From assembly GCA_910578305.1 (NCBI GenBank), contig CAJTQH010000043.1, forward strand, positions 1 through 20,213: a DNA stretch of 20,213 bases, read 5' to 3'. The notes beneath the pieces are model-generated. The model saw only the letters and a list, made by a program, of their open reading frames with translations, did not search any database and was not told the DNA's origin. The position numbers were made by a program, and so were the translations under genes. This DNA comes from an uncultured Muribaculaceae bacterium (GTDB taxonomy: Bacteria; Bacteroidota; Bacteroidia; Bacteroidales; Muribaculaceae). Positions 1 to 7,331 of the stretch are shown in pieces (positions within the stretch are counted from its first letter, which is position 1; the number at the start of each line of letters is the position of its first letter).

Positions 1-953
1 CTTGCTTCATATCTCTCTCAATAGGCACATCGGTAGGCACCATCGTGGCACTTGTGCCGCTCATAGTCGAACTCGCCCACACAAGCAACGGCAACGTATC
101 GCTCTATGTGGCCACAGCTCTGGGCGGAGCATTTTTCGGCGACAATCTGTCGTTTATATCCGATACCACCATTGCCGCCACCCGAACTCAGGGATGCGGC
201 ATGGCCGACAAATTCCGGGCTAACTTCCGCATAGTACTTCCTGCTGCCATAATCACACTTGCCGCATACATGTTCATAGGCCATGATGTCGATACACTTA
301 CCGCACCGACGGCTGAAACCGACAGTCAATGGTGGCTGATAGCACCATATATAGTCATAATTGTCACCGCTCTTATGGGTATAAACGTCACGGTAGTGCT
401 GATATGCGGCATAGCATGCGCACTCATAATCGGACTGGCCGCAGGCATGCCGCTGCTTGAATCGTGCCGCACAATGGGCAATGGCATAGACTCCATGGGA
501 CAGCTCATCATCATCACTATGCTTGCAGCCGGAATGCTCGGGATGGTCAAGCATATGGGAGGCATCGACTTCTTGCTACACGCACTGACCCGTAAGGTAC
601 ATGGCTCCAGAGGTGCCCAATGGTGCATAGCCTCGATTGTAAGCATTGTCAACCTGTGCACGGCCAACAACACCGTGGCCATAATCACCGTCGGCTCCAT
701 AAGCCGCGACATTGCGCGCCGATACGGCATATCGGCTCAAAAGACAGCTTCGCTGCTCGACACATGCTCATGCATAGTCCAGTGCCTGATACCCTACGGC
801 GCACAGACACTCCTTGCTACCGGTCTGGCCGGAATATCGCCGGCAGCCCCGTGGCCATACCTGTATTATCCCTGGGCGCTTGCACTGTGTGTAATTGTGT
901 CAGTGATGTTTTTCACCCCGCGCAATGACAAAACAGACGCCGAAGCAAGATAA
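1..953 (+). CDS. NhaC-family Na+/H+ antiporter, C-terminal part (5' end outside window)
   Basis: This is an inner-membrane secondary transporter that exchanges Na+ for H+, used in pH and sodium homeostasis. The reading frame is open from the first bases (codons start at base 3) and ends with TAA at 951-953, so about 316 C-terminal residues are visible. The stretch SIGTSVGTIVAL, followed by GGAFFGDNLSFISDT, is the characteristic conserved core of NhaC-type antiporters. The rest is strongly hydrophobic, with several predicted membrane helices and a short polar tail. The first in-frame ATG is at base 45, but conserved family sequence continues upstream of it, so it is not the true start. No clear hairpin follows the stop. 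The family assignment is firm, while ion specificity (some NhaC relatives exchange malate/lactate or other substrates) cannot be read from the sequence. Confidence 0.88.
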   Translation, partial: CFISLSIGTSVGTIVALVPLIVELAHTSNGNVSLYVATALGGAFFGDNLSFISDTTIAATRTQGCGMADKFRANFRIVLPAAIITLAAYMFIGHDVDTLTAPTAETDSQWWLIAPYIVIIVTALMGINVTVVLICGIACALIIGLAAGMPLLESCRTMGNGIDSMGQLIIITMLAAGMLGMVKHMGGIDFLLHALTRKVHGSRGAQWCIASIVSIVNLCTANNTVAIITVGSISRDIARRYGISAQKTASLLDTCSCIVQCLIPYGAQTLLATGLAGISPAAPWPYLYYPWALALCVIVSVMFFTPRNDKTDAEAR

Positions 954-966
954 TGAAAAAAAAATT

Positions 967-998
967 TTTCGGCAGTTGTAACTTTTTAAGTATTTTTG
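967..998 (+). promoter_or_regulatory. Probable Bacteroidota promoter for the M16 peptidase gene
   Basis: TATTTTTG at 991-998 matches the TAnnTTTG -7 element of Bacteroidota sigma factors. It lies 58 bp before the M16 start codon, giving a leader of roughly 50 nt. A weak -33 match (TTTC, 967-970) is 20 bp upstream. The -7 call is reasonable and the -33 call is poor. Confidence 0.5.
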
Positions 999-1056
999 CG
1001 TCAAATACTACATCTGACATAAACACAATTCATTATACAAACCATATTTTATTGAC

Positions 1057-3894
1057 ATGAAAAAAATTTTCAGACTTTTGTCGCTCTTCATCGTGGCACT
1101 GGTGATGGCACCTACCGTGGCCAACGCACAGCAGATGCCCCAGCTGGGAGTCGACCCGAATGTACGTATCGGAAAGCTGGACAACGGCCTTACCTACTAC
1201 ATCCGCCACAACGAATACCCCAAAGGACAGGCTGACTTCTACATTGCCCAGAAGGTAGGTTCAGTGCTTGAAGATGACAACCAGCGAGGTCTGGCTCACT
1301 TCCTCGAACACATGTGCTTCAACGGCACCACTCACTTCCCCGGCAAAAACCTCATCAACTGGCTTGAAAGCGTGGGCGTGAAATTCGGTCAGAACCTCAA
1401 TGCCGCCACCGGTATGGATCAGACCATCTACAACATCTCAAACGTACCCGTAGCCCGCGAAGGCGTCCAGGACTCATGTCTGCTCATTCTCCACGACTGG
1501 GCCAACGACCTGCTCCTGCTCCCCGAAGAAATCGATGCCGAACGCGGTGTGATACACGAAGAATGGCGTCGATCTATGGTAGGACAGATGCGTATAATCG
1601 AAAATCTGCTTCCCACCATATATCCAGACAGCCCTTACGGACACCGTCTGCCTATCGGTACTATGGAAGTTGTCGACAATTTTCCCTATCAGGCTCTCCG
1701 CGACTACTATGAAAAATGGTATCGCCCCGACCTGCAGGGCATCATCGTTGTAGGCGACATAGATGTTGACCGCATCGAAGCAAAGATCAAAGAAATGTTT
1801 GCCGACATTGAAATGCCGGAAAATCCTGCCGAACGCATCTATTTCCCTGTAGCCGACAATGAAGGCACCATCTATGCCATTGGCCACGACAAAGAGCAGA
1901 CCAACTCTATGGTTCAGCTTATGATCAAGACAGATCCCCTGCCCGATTCTCAGCGCAACACCATGGCTTATTACATGATCGACTACATTACCGACATGAT
2001 ATGCTCCATGATCAACACCCGTCTCAATGACATAAGCTCCAAGCCCGATTCGCCCTTCGCTGCTGCCGGAGCATCTTATGGCAACTTCTTCTGGAGCGGC
2101 AAGGTCAAAGACGCTTTCAATATCTTTGTACTCGGTAAGAACTCCGATCTTGCTCCTGCTCTTGCAGCTGCCTATCGCGAAGTGCTCCGTGCCGCACGCG
2201 GCGGATTCACCGTTACTGAATACGAACGTGCACGTTCGGAATATCTCTCTCAGTACGAACGCGCTTACAACAACCGCAATCAGCGCGAAAACGAAACCTA
2301 CGTAAACGAATACGTTCAGAACTTCCTCGACGGAGATCCCATTCCCGGAATCGAAACCGAGTATGAAATGATCAAACAGATCGCTCCGATGATCCCCGTG
2401 CAGGTGCTCAACCAGACAATCGCACAGCTCATCACAGCCGACAACCGCGTGCTCCTCGCACTGCTCCCCGACAATGCCGAAGGCAAATATCCTACCGAAC
2501 AGGACTTCGCCACCGCACTTGCATCGGTAGACGGCGAGCAGATCGAAGCCTACAAGGAAGAGCTCAAGGCCGAACCCCTCATCGAAAACATGCCCAAAGC
2601 CGGCAAGATTGTAAAAGAGAGCAAAAACACAATGTGGGATGCAACCGAATGGACACTCTCAAACGGTGCCACCGTCATCATCAAGCCCACCAAGTTCAAA
2701 GACGATGAAGTGCTCTTCTCTGCTACAGCCGTAAACGGTACAGCGCCCTACGGAGCCGACTATGCAAAGAGCCTTGCATTCATGCCTGTGGCTCTTCAGA
2801 GCTATGGTCTCGGATCGTACACCAACTCCGATCTGAGCAAATACCTCTCAGGCAAGCAAGCTTATGTAAAAGCATCGTTCAGTCCCTACACCCGCACATT
2901 CTCCGGCAGCACCACTCCCAAGGATATGCCTACTCTCATGGAGCTTATCTACATGAACTTCACCGGCATCAACTTCACCGCCGAAGAGTTTGCCGCTCTC
3001 CAGAACACCTACGCCGGCATCCTTCACAATCAGGAAGCCAATCCCCAGTACATATTCCAGAAAAAGATCCAGGAATCACTCTACAACTCACCCCGCATCA
3101 TCAGCCTTGATGTAGACGTAGTAGAAGCCGCCAATCGCGAGCAGATTCTGGAAGTGTGCAAAAACATGACCGCCAATGCAGCCGACTATACATTCACATT
3201 CGTTGGCAACATCGACATCGAGACTCTCCGTCCGCTCGTAGAGCAATACATAGCCTCTCTGCCCGGCAATGCCAAGAAAGCTCAGAAGAAGATCGCCAAG
3301 ATCGATCCGCAATTTGAAATGATCGGAGGCAAAGAGACCAATACTTACACTGCTCCCATGCAGACTCCCCAGACCTGGGTCTACATCACTGCTTTCGGCA
3401 ACGAGCCTTTCAACACCAAAAACGCCCAGCTTGCTTCGATAGCCGGACAGATCCTGTCGAAACGTCTTCTCGACATCGTGCGTGAAGAAATGGGTGCGGT
3501 CTACTCGATCGGAGCTCAGGGCAGCATGGATCGCATCGGCGAGCAGAACACCGAAATCCTCACCGCCTTCCCCATGAAGCCGGAAATGAAGCAGGAAGTG
3601 CTTAACGTGATCGAAGCCCAGTTCAACGATGTGGCCAAGAACATCGAAACCGCCGAACTTGAGAAAATCAAGGAATTCATGGTCAAGAACTACACTGAAG
3701 CCCGCGAAAAGAACAATGGCTGGCTCGGTGCCATCACCGGATGGACCCGCAATGGTGTGAACACTTTCAACGACAACATCGAAACCATCAACAACATCAC
3801 AGTCGATGACGTGAAAGCATTCATGAAAAAACTTCTCGATCAGAACAACTACCGCGTAGTGCTCCTCGATCCCGAAACAACACCAGCTGAATGA
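1057..3894 (+). CDS. Secreted M16 family zinc metallopeptidase (insulinase/pitrilysin type)
   Basis: This is a zinc endopeptidase of 945 residues predicted to act in the periplasm or at the envelope. The N-terminus is a typical Sec signal peptide: two lysines, a hydrophobic core, and a likely cut after ANA near residue 24. The inverted zinc motif HxxEH is HFLEH at residues 81-85. The distal glutamate ligand is E162, spaced as in the HxxEHx76E signature, and the conserved second glutamate is E169. The length fits a full M16 tandem (active N-terminal half, inactive C-terminal half from about residue 530); the second half shows no HxxEH, as expected. Bacteroidota carry several such peptidases, thought to degrade peptides, but the substrate is unknown. 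The gene stands alone between its own promoter and a palindromic terminator. Confidence 0.93.
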   Translation: MKKIFRLLSLFIVALVMAPTVANAQQMPQLGVDPNVRIGKLDNGLTYYIRHNEYPKGQADFYIAQKVGSVLEDDNQRGLAHFLEHMCFNGTTHFPGKNLINWLESVGVKFGQNLNAATGMDQTIYNISNVPVAREGVQDSCLLILHDWANDLLLLPEEIDAERGVIHEEWRRSMVGQMRIIENLLPTIYPDSPYGHRLPIGTMEVVDNFPYQALRDYYEKWYRPDLQGIIVVGDIDVDRIEAKIKEMFADIEMPENPAERIYFPVADNEGTIYAIGHDKEQTNSMVQLMIKTDPLPDSQRNTMAYYMIDYITDMICSMINTRLNDISSKPDSPFAAAGASYGNFFWSGKVKDAFNIFVLGKNSDLAPALAAAYREVLRAARGGFTVTEYERARSEYLSQYERAYNNRNQRENETYVNEYVQNFLDGDPIPGIETEYEMIKQIAPMIPVQVLNQTIAQLITADNRVLLALLPDNAEGKYPTEQDFATALASVDGEQIEAYKEELKAEPLIENMPKAGKIVKESKNTMWDATEWTLSNGATVIIKPTKFKDDEVLFSATAVNGTAPYGADYAKSLAFMPVALQSYGLGSYTNSDLSKYLSGKQAYVKASFSPYTRTFSGSTTPKDMPTLMELIYMNFTGINFTAEEFAALQNTYAGILHNQEANPQYIFQKKIQESLYNSPRIISLDVDVVEAANREQILEVCKNMTANAADYTFTFVGNIDIETLRPLVEQYIASLPGNAKKAQKKIAKIDPQFEMIGGKETNTYTAPMQTPQTWVYITAFGNEPFNTKNAQLASIAGQILSKRLLDIVREEMGAVYSIGAQGSMDRIGEQNTEILTAFPMKPEMKQEVLNVIEAQFNDVAKNIETAELEKIKEFMVKNYTEAREKNNGWLGAITGWTRNGVNTFNDNIETINNITVDDVKAFMKKLLDQNNYRVVLLDPETTPAE

Positions 3895-3914
3895 CAAGGT
3901 CAATACAATAACAT

Positions 3915-3946
3915 GAATGAGGCCCGGCATATGCCGGGCCTCATTC
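3915..3946. terminator. Perfect palindromic bidirectional terminator between M16 gene and tsaB
   Basis: The 16-bp arm GAATGAGGCCCGGCAT (3915-3930) is followed immediately by its exact reverse complement (3931-3946), forming a GC-rich hairpin. A T-rich stretch (TGTTTCATT) follows on the plus strand, and on the minus strand the continuation is also T-rich. It sits between two convergent genes, 21 bp after the M16 stop and 25 bp after the tsaB stop, so it probably ends both transcripts. Confidence 0.82.
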
Positions 3947-3971
3947 TGTTTCATTACATATGGTTATGAAA

Positions 3972-4661
3972 TCAGAACAGTTTCTTTGGCTTTGTTGCCT
4001 GAAACTCTTTCAAATATTCGGGAGTGGAATATGCCAGATCCAAAAAGCGTCGCGAAGCGAACTCACGTTCGGCTAAAGCGATCATATCAGTAGCGAGAGG
4101 CACTATATCGGGCACAAATGTCACATCGGCACGTGTAAACAGATCTCGTGCCTTGTCACTGCCGTTGCCGAACACAAGCATTGGGCGTCCGGGAGCTATG
4201 TCATTCAGACTGTCGGGCTCAAGAATCAGCGGCGTAGGCTCTACCAGTGTATCGAGCGCCATATCGTAGACGGCAGTGTACACCTCCATACGGCGGGCAT
4301 CGATCATAGGCACAAACAGTGCTTCAGGATCAACATCCACCTTAAACATCACACTTACCGCCATAAGCTGAAGAGTCGACACTCCGATCAACGGTACATC
4401 AAGAGCAAAAGCCAGCCCCTTGGCCTCCGACAGACCAATGCGCAGTCCGGTATAGCTACCGGGACCCATGGACACGGCTACTGCATCGAGCTTCATTTCA
4501 TGATCGCGCATCCAGTCAAGGCATCTCTTTATATACCCGCTGAGAAGCGCTGCGTGGTTACGTCCTTCAAAGTCCTCGAAGTGACAAAGTATCATGCCCT
4601 CGGCCGTCAGGGCCACGGAGCAAACGTTGGTCGATGTCTCGATATTAAGAATTACAGCCAT
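3972..4661 (-). CDS. tsaB: tRNA threonylcarbamoyladenosine biosynthesis protein TsaB
   Basis: TsaB is the scaffold partner of TsaD in the complex that transfers threonylcarbamoyl from TC-AMP to A37 of ANN-decoding tRNAs, making t6A in the cytoplasm. The 229-residue protein has the ASKHA-fold start (ILNIETSTNVCSVAL, residues 4-18) and the diagnostic TsaB motif MGPGSYTGLRIG at 65-76, followed by the helix SEAKGLAFAL. The length is typical. TsaB is a degenerate paralogue of TsaD and lacks its metal-binding histidines, as seen here. It is divergent from the yicC-gmk-nadD operon. Its own -7 element (TAACTTTG on the minus strand) lies 19-26 bp upstream of the start codon, giving a very short leader. 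Confidence 0.93.
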   Translation of the reverse strand: MAVILNIETSTNVCSVALTAEGMILCHFEDFEGRNHAALLSGYIKRCLDWMRDHEMKLDAVAVSMGPGSYTGLRIGLSEAKGLAFALDVPLIGVSTLQLMAVSVMFKVDVDPEALFVPMIDARRMEVYTAVYDMALDTLVEPTPLILEPDSLNDIAPGRPMLVFGNGSDKARDLFTRADVTFVPDIVPLATDMIALAEREFASRRFLDLAYSTPEYLKEFQATKPKKLF

Positions 4662-4679
4662 TGTGCGATTTTTTTATTG

Positions 4680-4687
4680 CAAAGTTA
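4680..4687 (-). promoter_or_regulatory. -7 promoter element for tsaB
   Basis: On the minus strand the sequence reads TAACTTTG, a match to TAnnTTTG. Transcription would start near 4674, about 12 nt before the tsaB start codon. No good -33 TTTG is visible at the expected spacing. Confidence 0.55.
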
Positions 4688-4708
4688 CGTTTTTCCGCTC
4701 GTATATCG

Positions 4709-4716
4709 TAATTTTG
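4709..4716 (+). promoter_or_regulatory. -7 promoter element for the yicC-gmk-nadD operon
   Basis: TAATTTTG matches TAnnTTTG and ends 20 bp before the YicC start codon, giving a leader of about 15 nt. The position where its -33 contact should fall (about 4685-4688) is inside the tsaB -7 element on the other strand. No strong -33 match is visible. Confidence 0.55.
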
Positions 4717-4736
4717 TAAAAAATATAAGAAAATAC

Positions 4737-5612
4737 ATGCTTCTATCCATGACCGGATTCGGCAAATCGATTGTCGAACTTCCAAACAAGAAATTCATTG
4801 TTGAAATCAAGTCGCTCAACAGCAAGCAGCTCGATCTATCTATGCGCGTGCCTTCGATACTGCGTGAAAAAGAGATGGAAATGCGAAACACCGTAGCACA
4901 TCAGGTCGAACGCGGCAAAGTGGAAGTAAACATTTATGTAGAGACTCTGCAGGGCGACAACACCATGCAGTTCAATCTGCCTCTGCTCAGCACATACAAG
5001 CGTCAGGTAGAAGAGATGGCCGCAAAGCTCGGACTTCCCGAACCTGCCGACTGGTACTCACTGCTGCTGCGCTTTCCCGATACAATGAAAAACGAAGTGG
5101 CACAGTCGGCCGACAACACCGACTTCACATCAGCCGCCACCGCATTGCAGCAGGCTCTGGAAGCCTTGCGCCAGTATCGTGCCACAGAAGGTGCCAAACT
5201 CGAAGAATTTTTTGCCACACGCATTTCCCGCATCAGCGAACTGCTTGCCGAGATACCACGCTATGAGGTGGAACGTGTGAGCCACATACGTTCCCGAATC
5301 GTCGACAATCTGTCATCGCTGCCTCAAGTGGAGTACGACCGCGGACGCCTTGAGCAGGAAATGATATTTTATATCGAAAAACTCGACATAAATGAAGAAA
5401 AACAGCGCCTGAGCCAGCACCTCCAGTATTTCATGGAGACACTGCACGGCGACCACGGGCAGGGCAAAAAGCTGGGGTTCATAAGCCAGGAGATGGGCCG
5501 CGAGATCAATACTCTCGGATCAAAGAGCAATCACGCCGAGATGCAGAAACTTGTAGTGCGCATGAAAGACGAGCTTGAACAGATAAAAGAGCAGGTGCTC
5601 AACGTACTTTAA
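4737..5612 (+). CDS. YicC/YloC family endoribonuclease
   Basis: This is a 291-residue member of the YicC family. E. coli YicC has been reported to act in small-RNA (RyhB) degradation, and family members behave as endoribonucleases. The N-terminus MLLSMTGFGKS is the family hallmark (SMTGFG, then a VEIKSLNSK segment at 22-30). The C-terminal DUF1732 region, about 205-291, contains RLEQEMIFYIEKLDINEE followed by GKKLGFISQEMGREINTLGSKS, rich in the conserved acidic and basic residues of the family. The open frame continues upstream into tsaB antisense sequence, but the start at 4737 gives the usual length, the usual N-terminus and a position just after the promoter. It is the first gene of an operon with gmk, 30 bp downstream. 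Confidence 0.92.
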   Translation: MLLSMTGFGKSIVELPNKKFIVEIKSLNSKQLDLSMRVPSILREKEMEMRNTVAHQVERGKVEVNIYVETLQGDNTMQFNLPLLSTYKRQVEEMAAKLGLPEPADWYSLLLRFPDTMKNEVAQSADNTDFTSAATALQQALEALRQYRATEGAKLEEFFATRISRISELLAEIPRYEVERVSHIRSRIVDNLSSLPQVEYDRGRLEQEMIFYIEKLDINEEKQRLSQHLQYFMETLHGDHGQGKKLGFISQEMGREINTLGSKSNHAEMQKLVVRMKDELEQIKEQVLNVL

Positions 5613-5642
5613 AAGACCTCAAAATAACACTATATTACATAT

Positions 5643-6215
5643 ATGAGCGACGGAAAGATCATCATCATCTCAGCACCGAGCGGCTGTGGAAAATCCACCA
5701 TTATCAATGAAATAATGAGCCGAGGCAACGTTGACCTGAAATTTTCGGTATCGGCCACCAACCGCGCACCGCGCGAAGGCGAGACCGACGGAGTGCACTA
5801 TCACTTCCTGTCCGATGATGACTTCCGCCGGGCTATCGCCGAAAATGCTTTTGTGGAGTATGAGGAAGTATATCCGGGCCGATTCTACGGCACACTCCGA
5901 AGCGAGGTCGAAAACCGCTGCGCACAGGGACAGACCGTAGTACTCGACATAGATGTAAAAGGCGGTGTGAGAGTCAAGAAAATGTTTGGCAACAAAGCCA
6001 AAAGCATATTCATTATGCCGCCGTCGGTCGACGAGCTTCGCCGCCGTCTTGAGTCACGTGCCACCGACAGCGCGGAGGCCATTGCGCAGCGTGTGGGCAA
6101 AGCCGAAGAGGAATTGTCGTACGCACCTCTCTACGACGAGTGCGTGGTCAACGACCGTCTTGAACCGGCAGTCGACCGCACTGAGCAGATAATATCGCAA
6201 TTCATCGGCCAGTGA
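5643..6215 (+). CDS. gmk: Guanylate kinase
   Basis: This enzyme catalyses ATP + GMP to ADP + GDP, an essential cytoplasmic step in (d)GTP synthesis and GMP recycling. The 190-residue protein has the P-loop SAPSGCGKST (residues 10-19). It then has the GMP-binding region SATNRAPREGETDGVHYHF (37-55), with the conserved Arg41, Arg44, Glu46 and Tyr53, and a basic lid segment RRRLESRATDS around 133-143. The length is within the family range. The gene lies 30 bp after the YicC-family gene, and its stop TGA (6213-6215) overlaps the GTG start of nadD in the sequence GTGA, which suggests translational coupling. The linkage YicC-gmk recurs in many bacteria. Confidence 0.96.
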   Translation: MSDGKIIIISAPSGCGKSTIINEIMSRGNVDLKFSVSATNRAPREGETDGVHYHFLSDDDFRRAIAENAFVEYEEVYPGRFYGTLRSEVENRCAQGQTVVLDIDVKGGVRVKKMFGNKAKSIFIMPPSVDELRRRLESRATDSAEAIAQRVGKAEEELSYAPLYDECVVNDRLEPAVDRTEQIISQFIGQ

Positions 6216-6805
6216 GCGGTGTCAACAGGCATATAGGCATATTCGGCGGCTCGTTCAATCCTATCCACATAGGCCATCTGATACTGGCCGACTATATCTC
6301 ACAGTTCACCGACGTGGATGAAGTGTGGTTCATGCTATCGCCTCTGAATCCGCTTAAAAGTCATCCCGAAGAGCTGATCGATGACAGTCTGCGCATGGAG
6401 ATGCTCGCCATAGCCACCGAGGGTAATCCGCGGCTGCGCCCGTGCGACGTGGAGCTGAACATGCCCCGTCCGTCATACACGGTCAACTCCCTCGACCGTC
6501 TGTCAGAAATGTATCCCGACTATCGTTTTTCTCTTATAATCGGAGGTGACAACTGGCAGATATTCCCGCAATGGCGTGAATATAGCCGCATACTCACACA
6601 CTACTCACCTATAATATATCCGCGTCCGGGATTCTTTATTGATCCTCAATCATTGCCTTCAGGCGTTACCCTTGTGAATGCGCCGGAAGTAGAGATTTCA
6701 AGTACATTTCTTCGAAAAGCCATAGCCGAAGGCAAAGATATGTCAAACTTCATGCCACACGGTGTGGCAGAATACATACTCAAGCATAAACTATATCTTA
6801 AATAA
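6212..6805 (+). CDS. nadD: Nicotinate-nucleotide adenylyltransferase NadD
   Basis: NadD joins ATP and nicotinate mononucleotide to give deamido-NAD+, a key step of NAD synthesis. The start is GTG, read as Met, overlapping the gmk stop by 4 bp; the conserved family sequence begins within eight residues of it, and no later ATG would preserve that sequence. The nucleotidyltransferase motif GGSFNPIHIGH occupies residues 12-22, with the catalytic-site histidines H19 and H22. The nicotinate-recognition region includes PRPSYTVNSL (85-94) and GGDNW (111-115). The second nucleotide motif ISSTFLR is at 162-168. At 197 residues it has the expected length. Its stop TAA (6803-6805) is immediately followed by the ATG of the next gene. 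Confidence 0.96.
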   Translation: MSGVNRHIGIFGGSFNPIHIGHLILADYISQFTDVDEVWFMLSPLNPLKSHPEELIDDSLRMEMLAIATEGNPRLRPCDVELNMPRPSYTVNSLDRLSEMYPDYRFSLIIGGDNWQIFPQWREYSRILTHYSPIIYPRPGFFIDPQSLPSGVTLVNAPEVEISSTFLRKAIAEGKDMSNFMPHGVAEYILKHKLYLK

Positions 6806-7318
6806 ATGCAGTCCTCATCTCTTTTAACACCGAATGCGCTGGCATTCATAGGTCTGTGCAACGAATACTGCAAGGCCACCCTTCAGGCAGCCGAATCCGA
6901 ATGCTCCGACTTCACAGCATCAATGCTTCGACTTCTGCCACGGCTCTACATAGCAGCTACCGATCTGCCGTCTGCCACTGATCCGGACGGATACATCGAA
7001 CCTGTCATGGACGAAGATCTCTACGACTCGTCGCGACGCTCCATTGAGTCGCTTATGGGTGCCGACGACACATATCTGGAAGTGTTTGAGGAAGACATGA
7101 AATACTCCGACACCCCCATAGCCGCAAGCGTGTCGGAAGGTCTTTGCGACATACTTCAGGTGTGCTACAACTTTATCGAGACCATACGCGATGCACCCGA
7201 ACCGGTGGTTATCCAGGCTCTCGATGTGATAAAATCAGATTTCGAATCATACTGGAGCCGTATACTGTGCAATGTGCTCCGTGCGCTCAACCAAATCCGC
7301 TACTCATCTGTCAACTAA
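6806..7318 (+). CDS. DUF5063-like protein of unknown function
   Basis: This is a soluble protein of 170 residues with no signal peptide or membrane segment. The N-terminal part (LTPNALAFIGLCNEYCKATLQA, split here as LTPNALAFIG at 7-16 then LCNEYCKATL) and the following helical MLRLLPRLYIAA segment resemble the Bacteroidota family DUF5063. I am recalling this family from memory and could not check it. The protein is acidic and appears mostly alpha-helical, with a mid-region rich in Asp and Glu. The start codon directly abuts the nadD stop, and the M18 peptidase gene begins 13 bp after its stop, so it is clearly an internal cistron of the gmk-nadD operon. No catalytic motif is visible, so the function is unknown. 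A role connected to NAD or nucleotide metabolism is suggested only by position. Confidence 0.75.
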   Translation: MQSSSLLTPNALAFIGLCNEYCKATLQAAESECSDFTASMLRLLPRLYIAATDLPSATDPDGYIEPVMDEDLYDSSRRSIESLMGADDTYLEVFEEDMKYSDTPIAASVSEGLCDILQVCYNFIETIRDAPEPVVIQALDVIKSDFESYWSRILCNVLRALNQIRYSSVN

Positions 7319-7331
7319 ACCATCCCATACC

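Noticed and set aside
18..554. A 178-codon minus-strand frame opposite the NhaC gene
   Set aside because: It is antisense of a conserved membrane protein, with Cys/His/Tyr-rich composition and no recognisable motif.
3088..3954. A 288-codon open frame on the minus strand opposite the M16 peptidase
   Set aside because: It lies inside a well-supported conserved coding sequence, crosses the terminator palindrome, is rich in His/Phe/Val as expected for antisense of codon-biased DNA, and resembles no family.
4500..4736. In-frame upstream extension of the YicC-family gene
   Set aside because: It would read through the antisense of tsaB and both promoters; the family N-terminus SMTGFG begins right after the ATG at 4737.
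7272..7331. In-frame upstream extension of the M18 peptidase
   Set aside because: It overlaps the preceding gene and adds non-conserved sequence; the ATG at 7332 gives the normal N-terminus.
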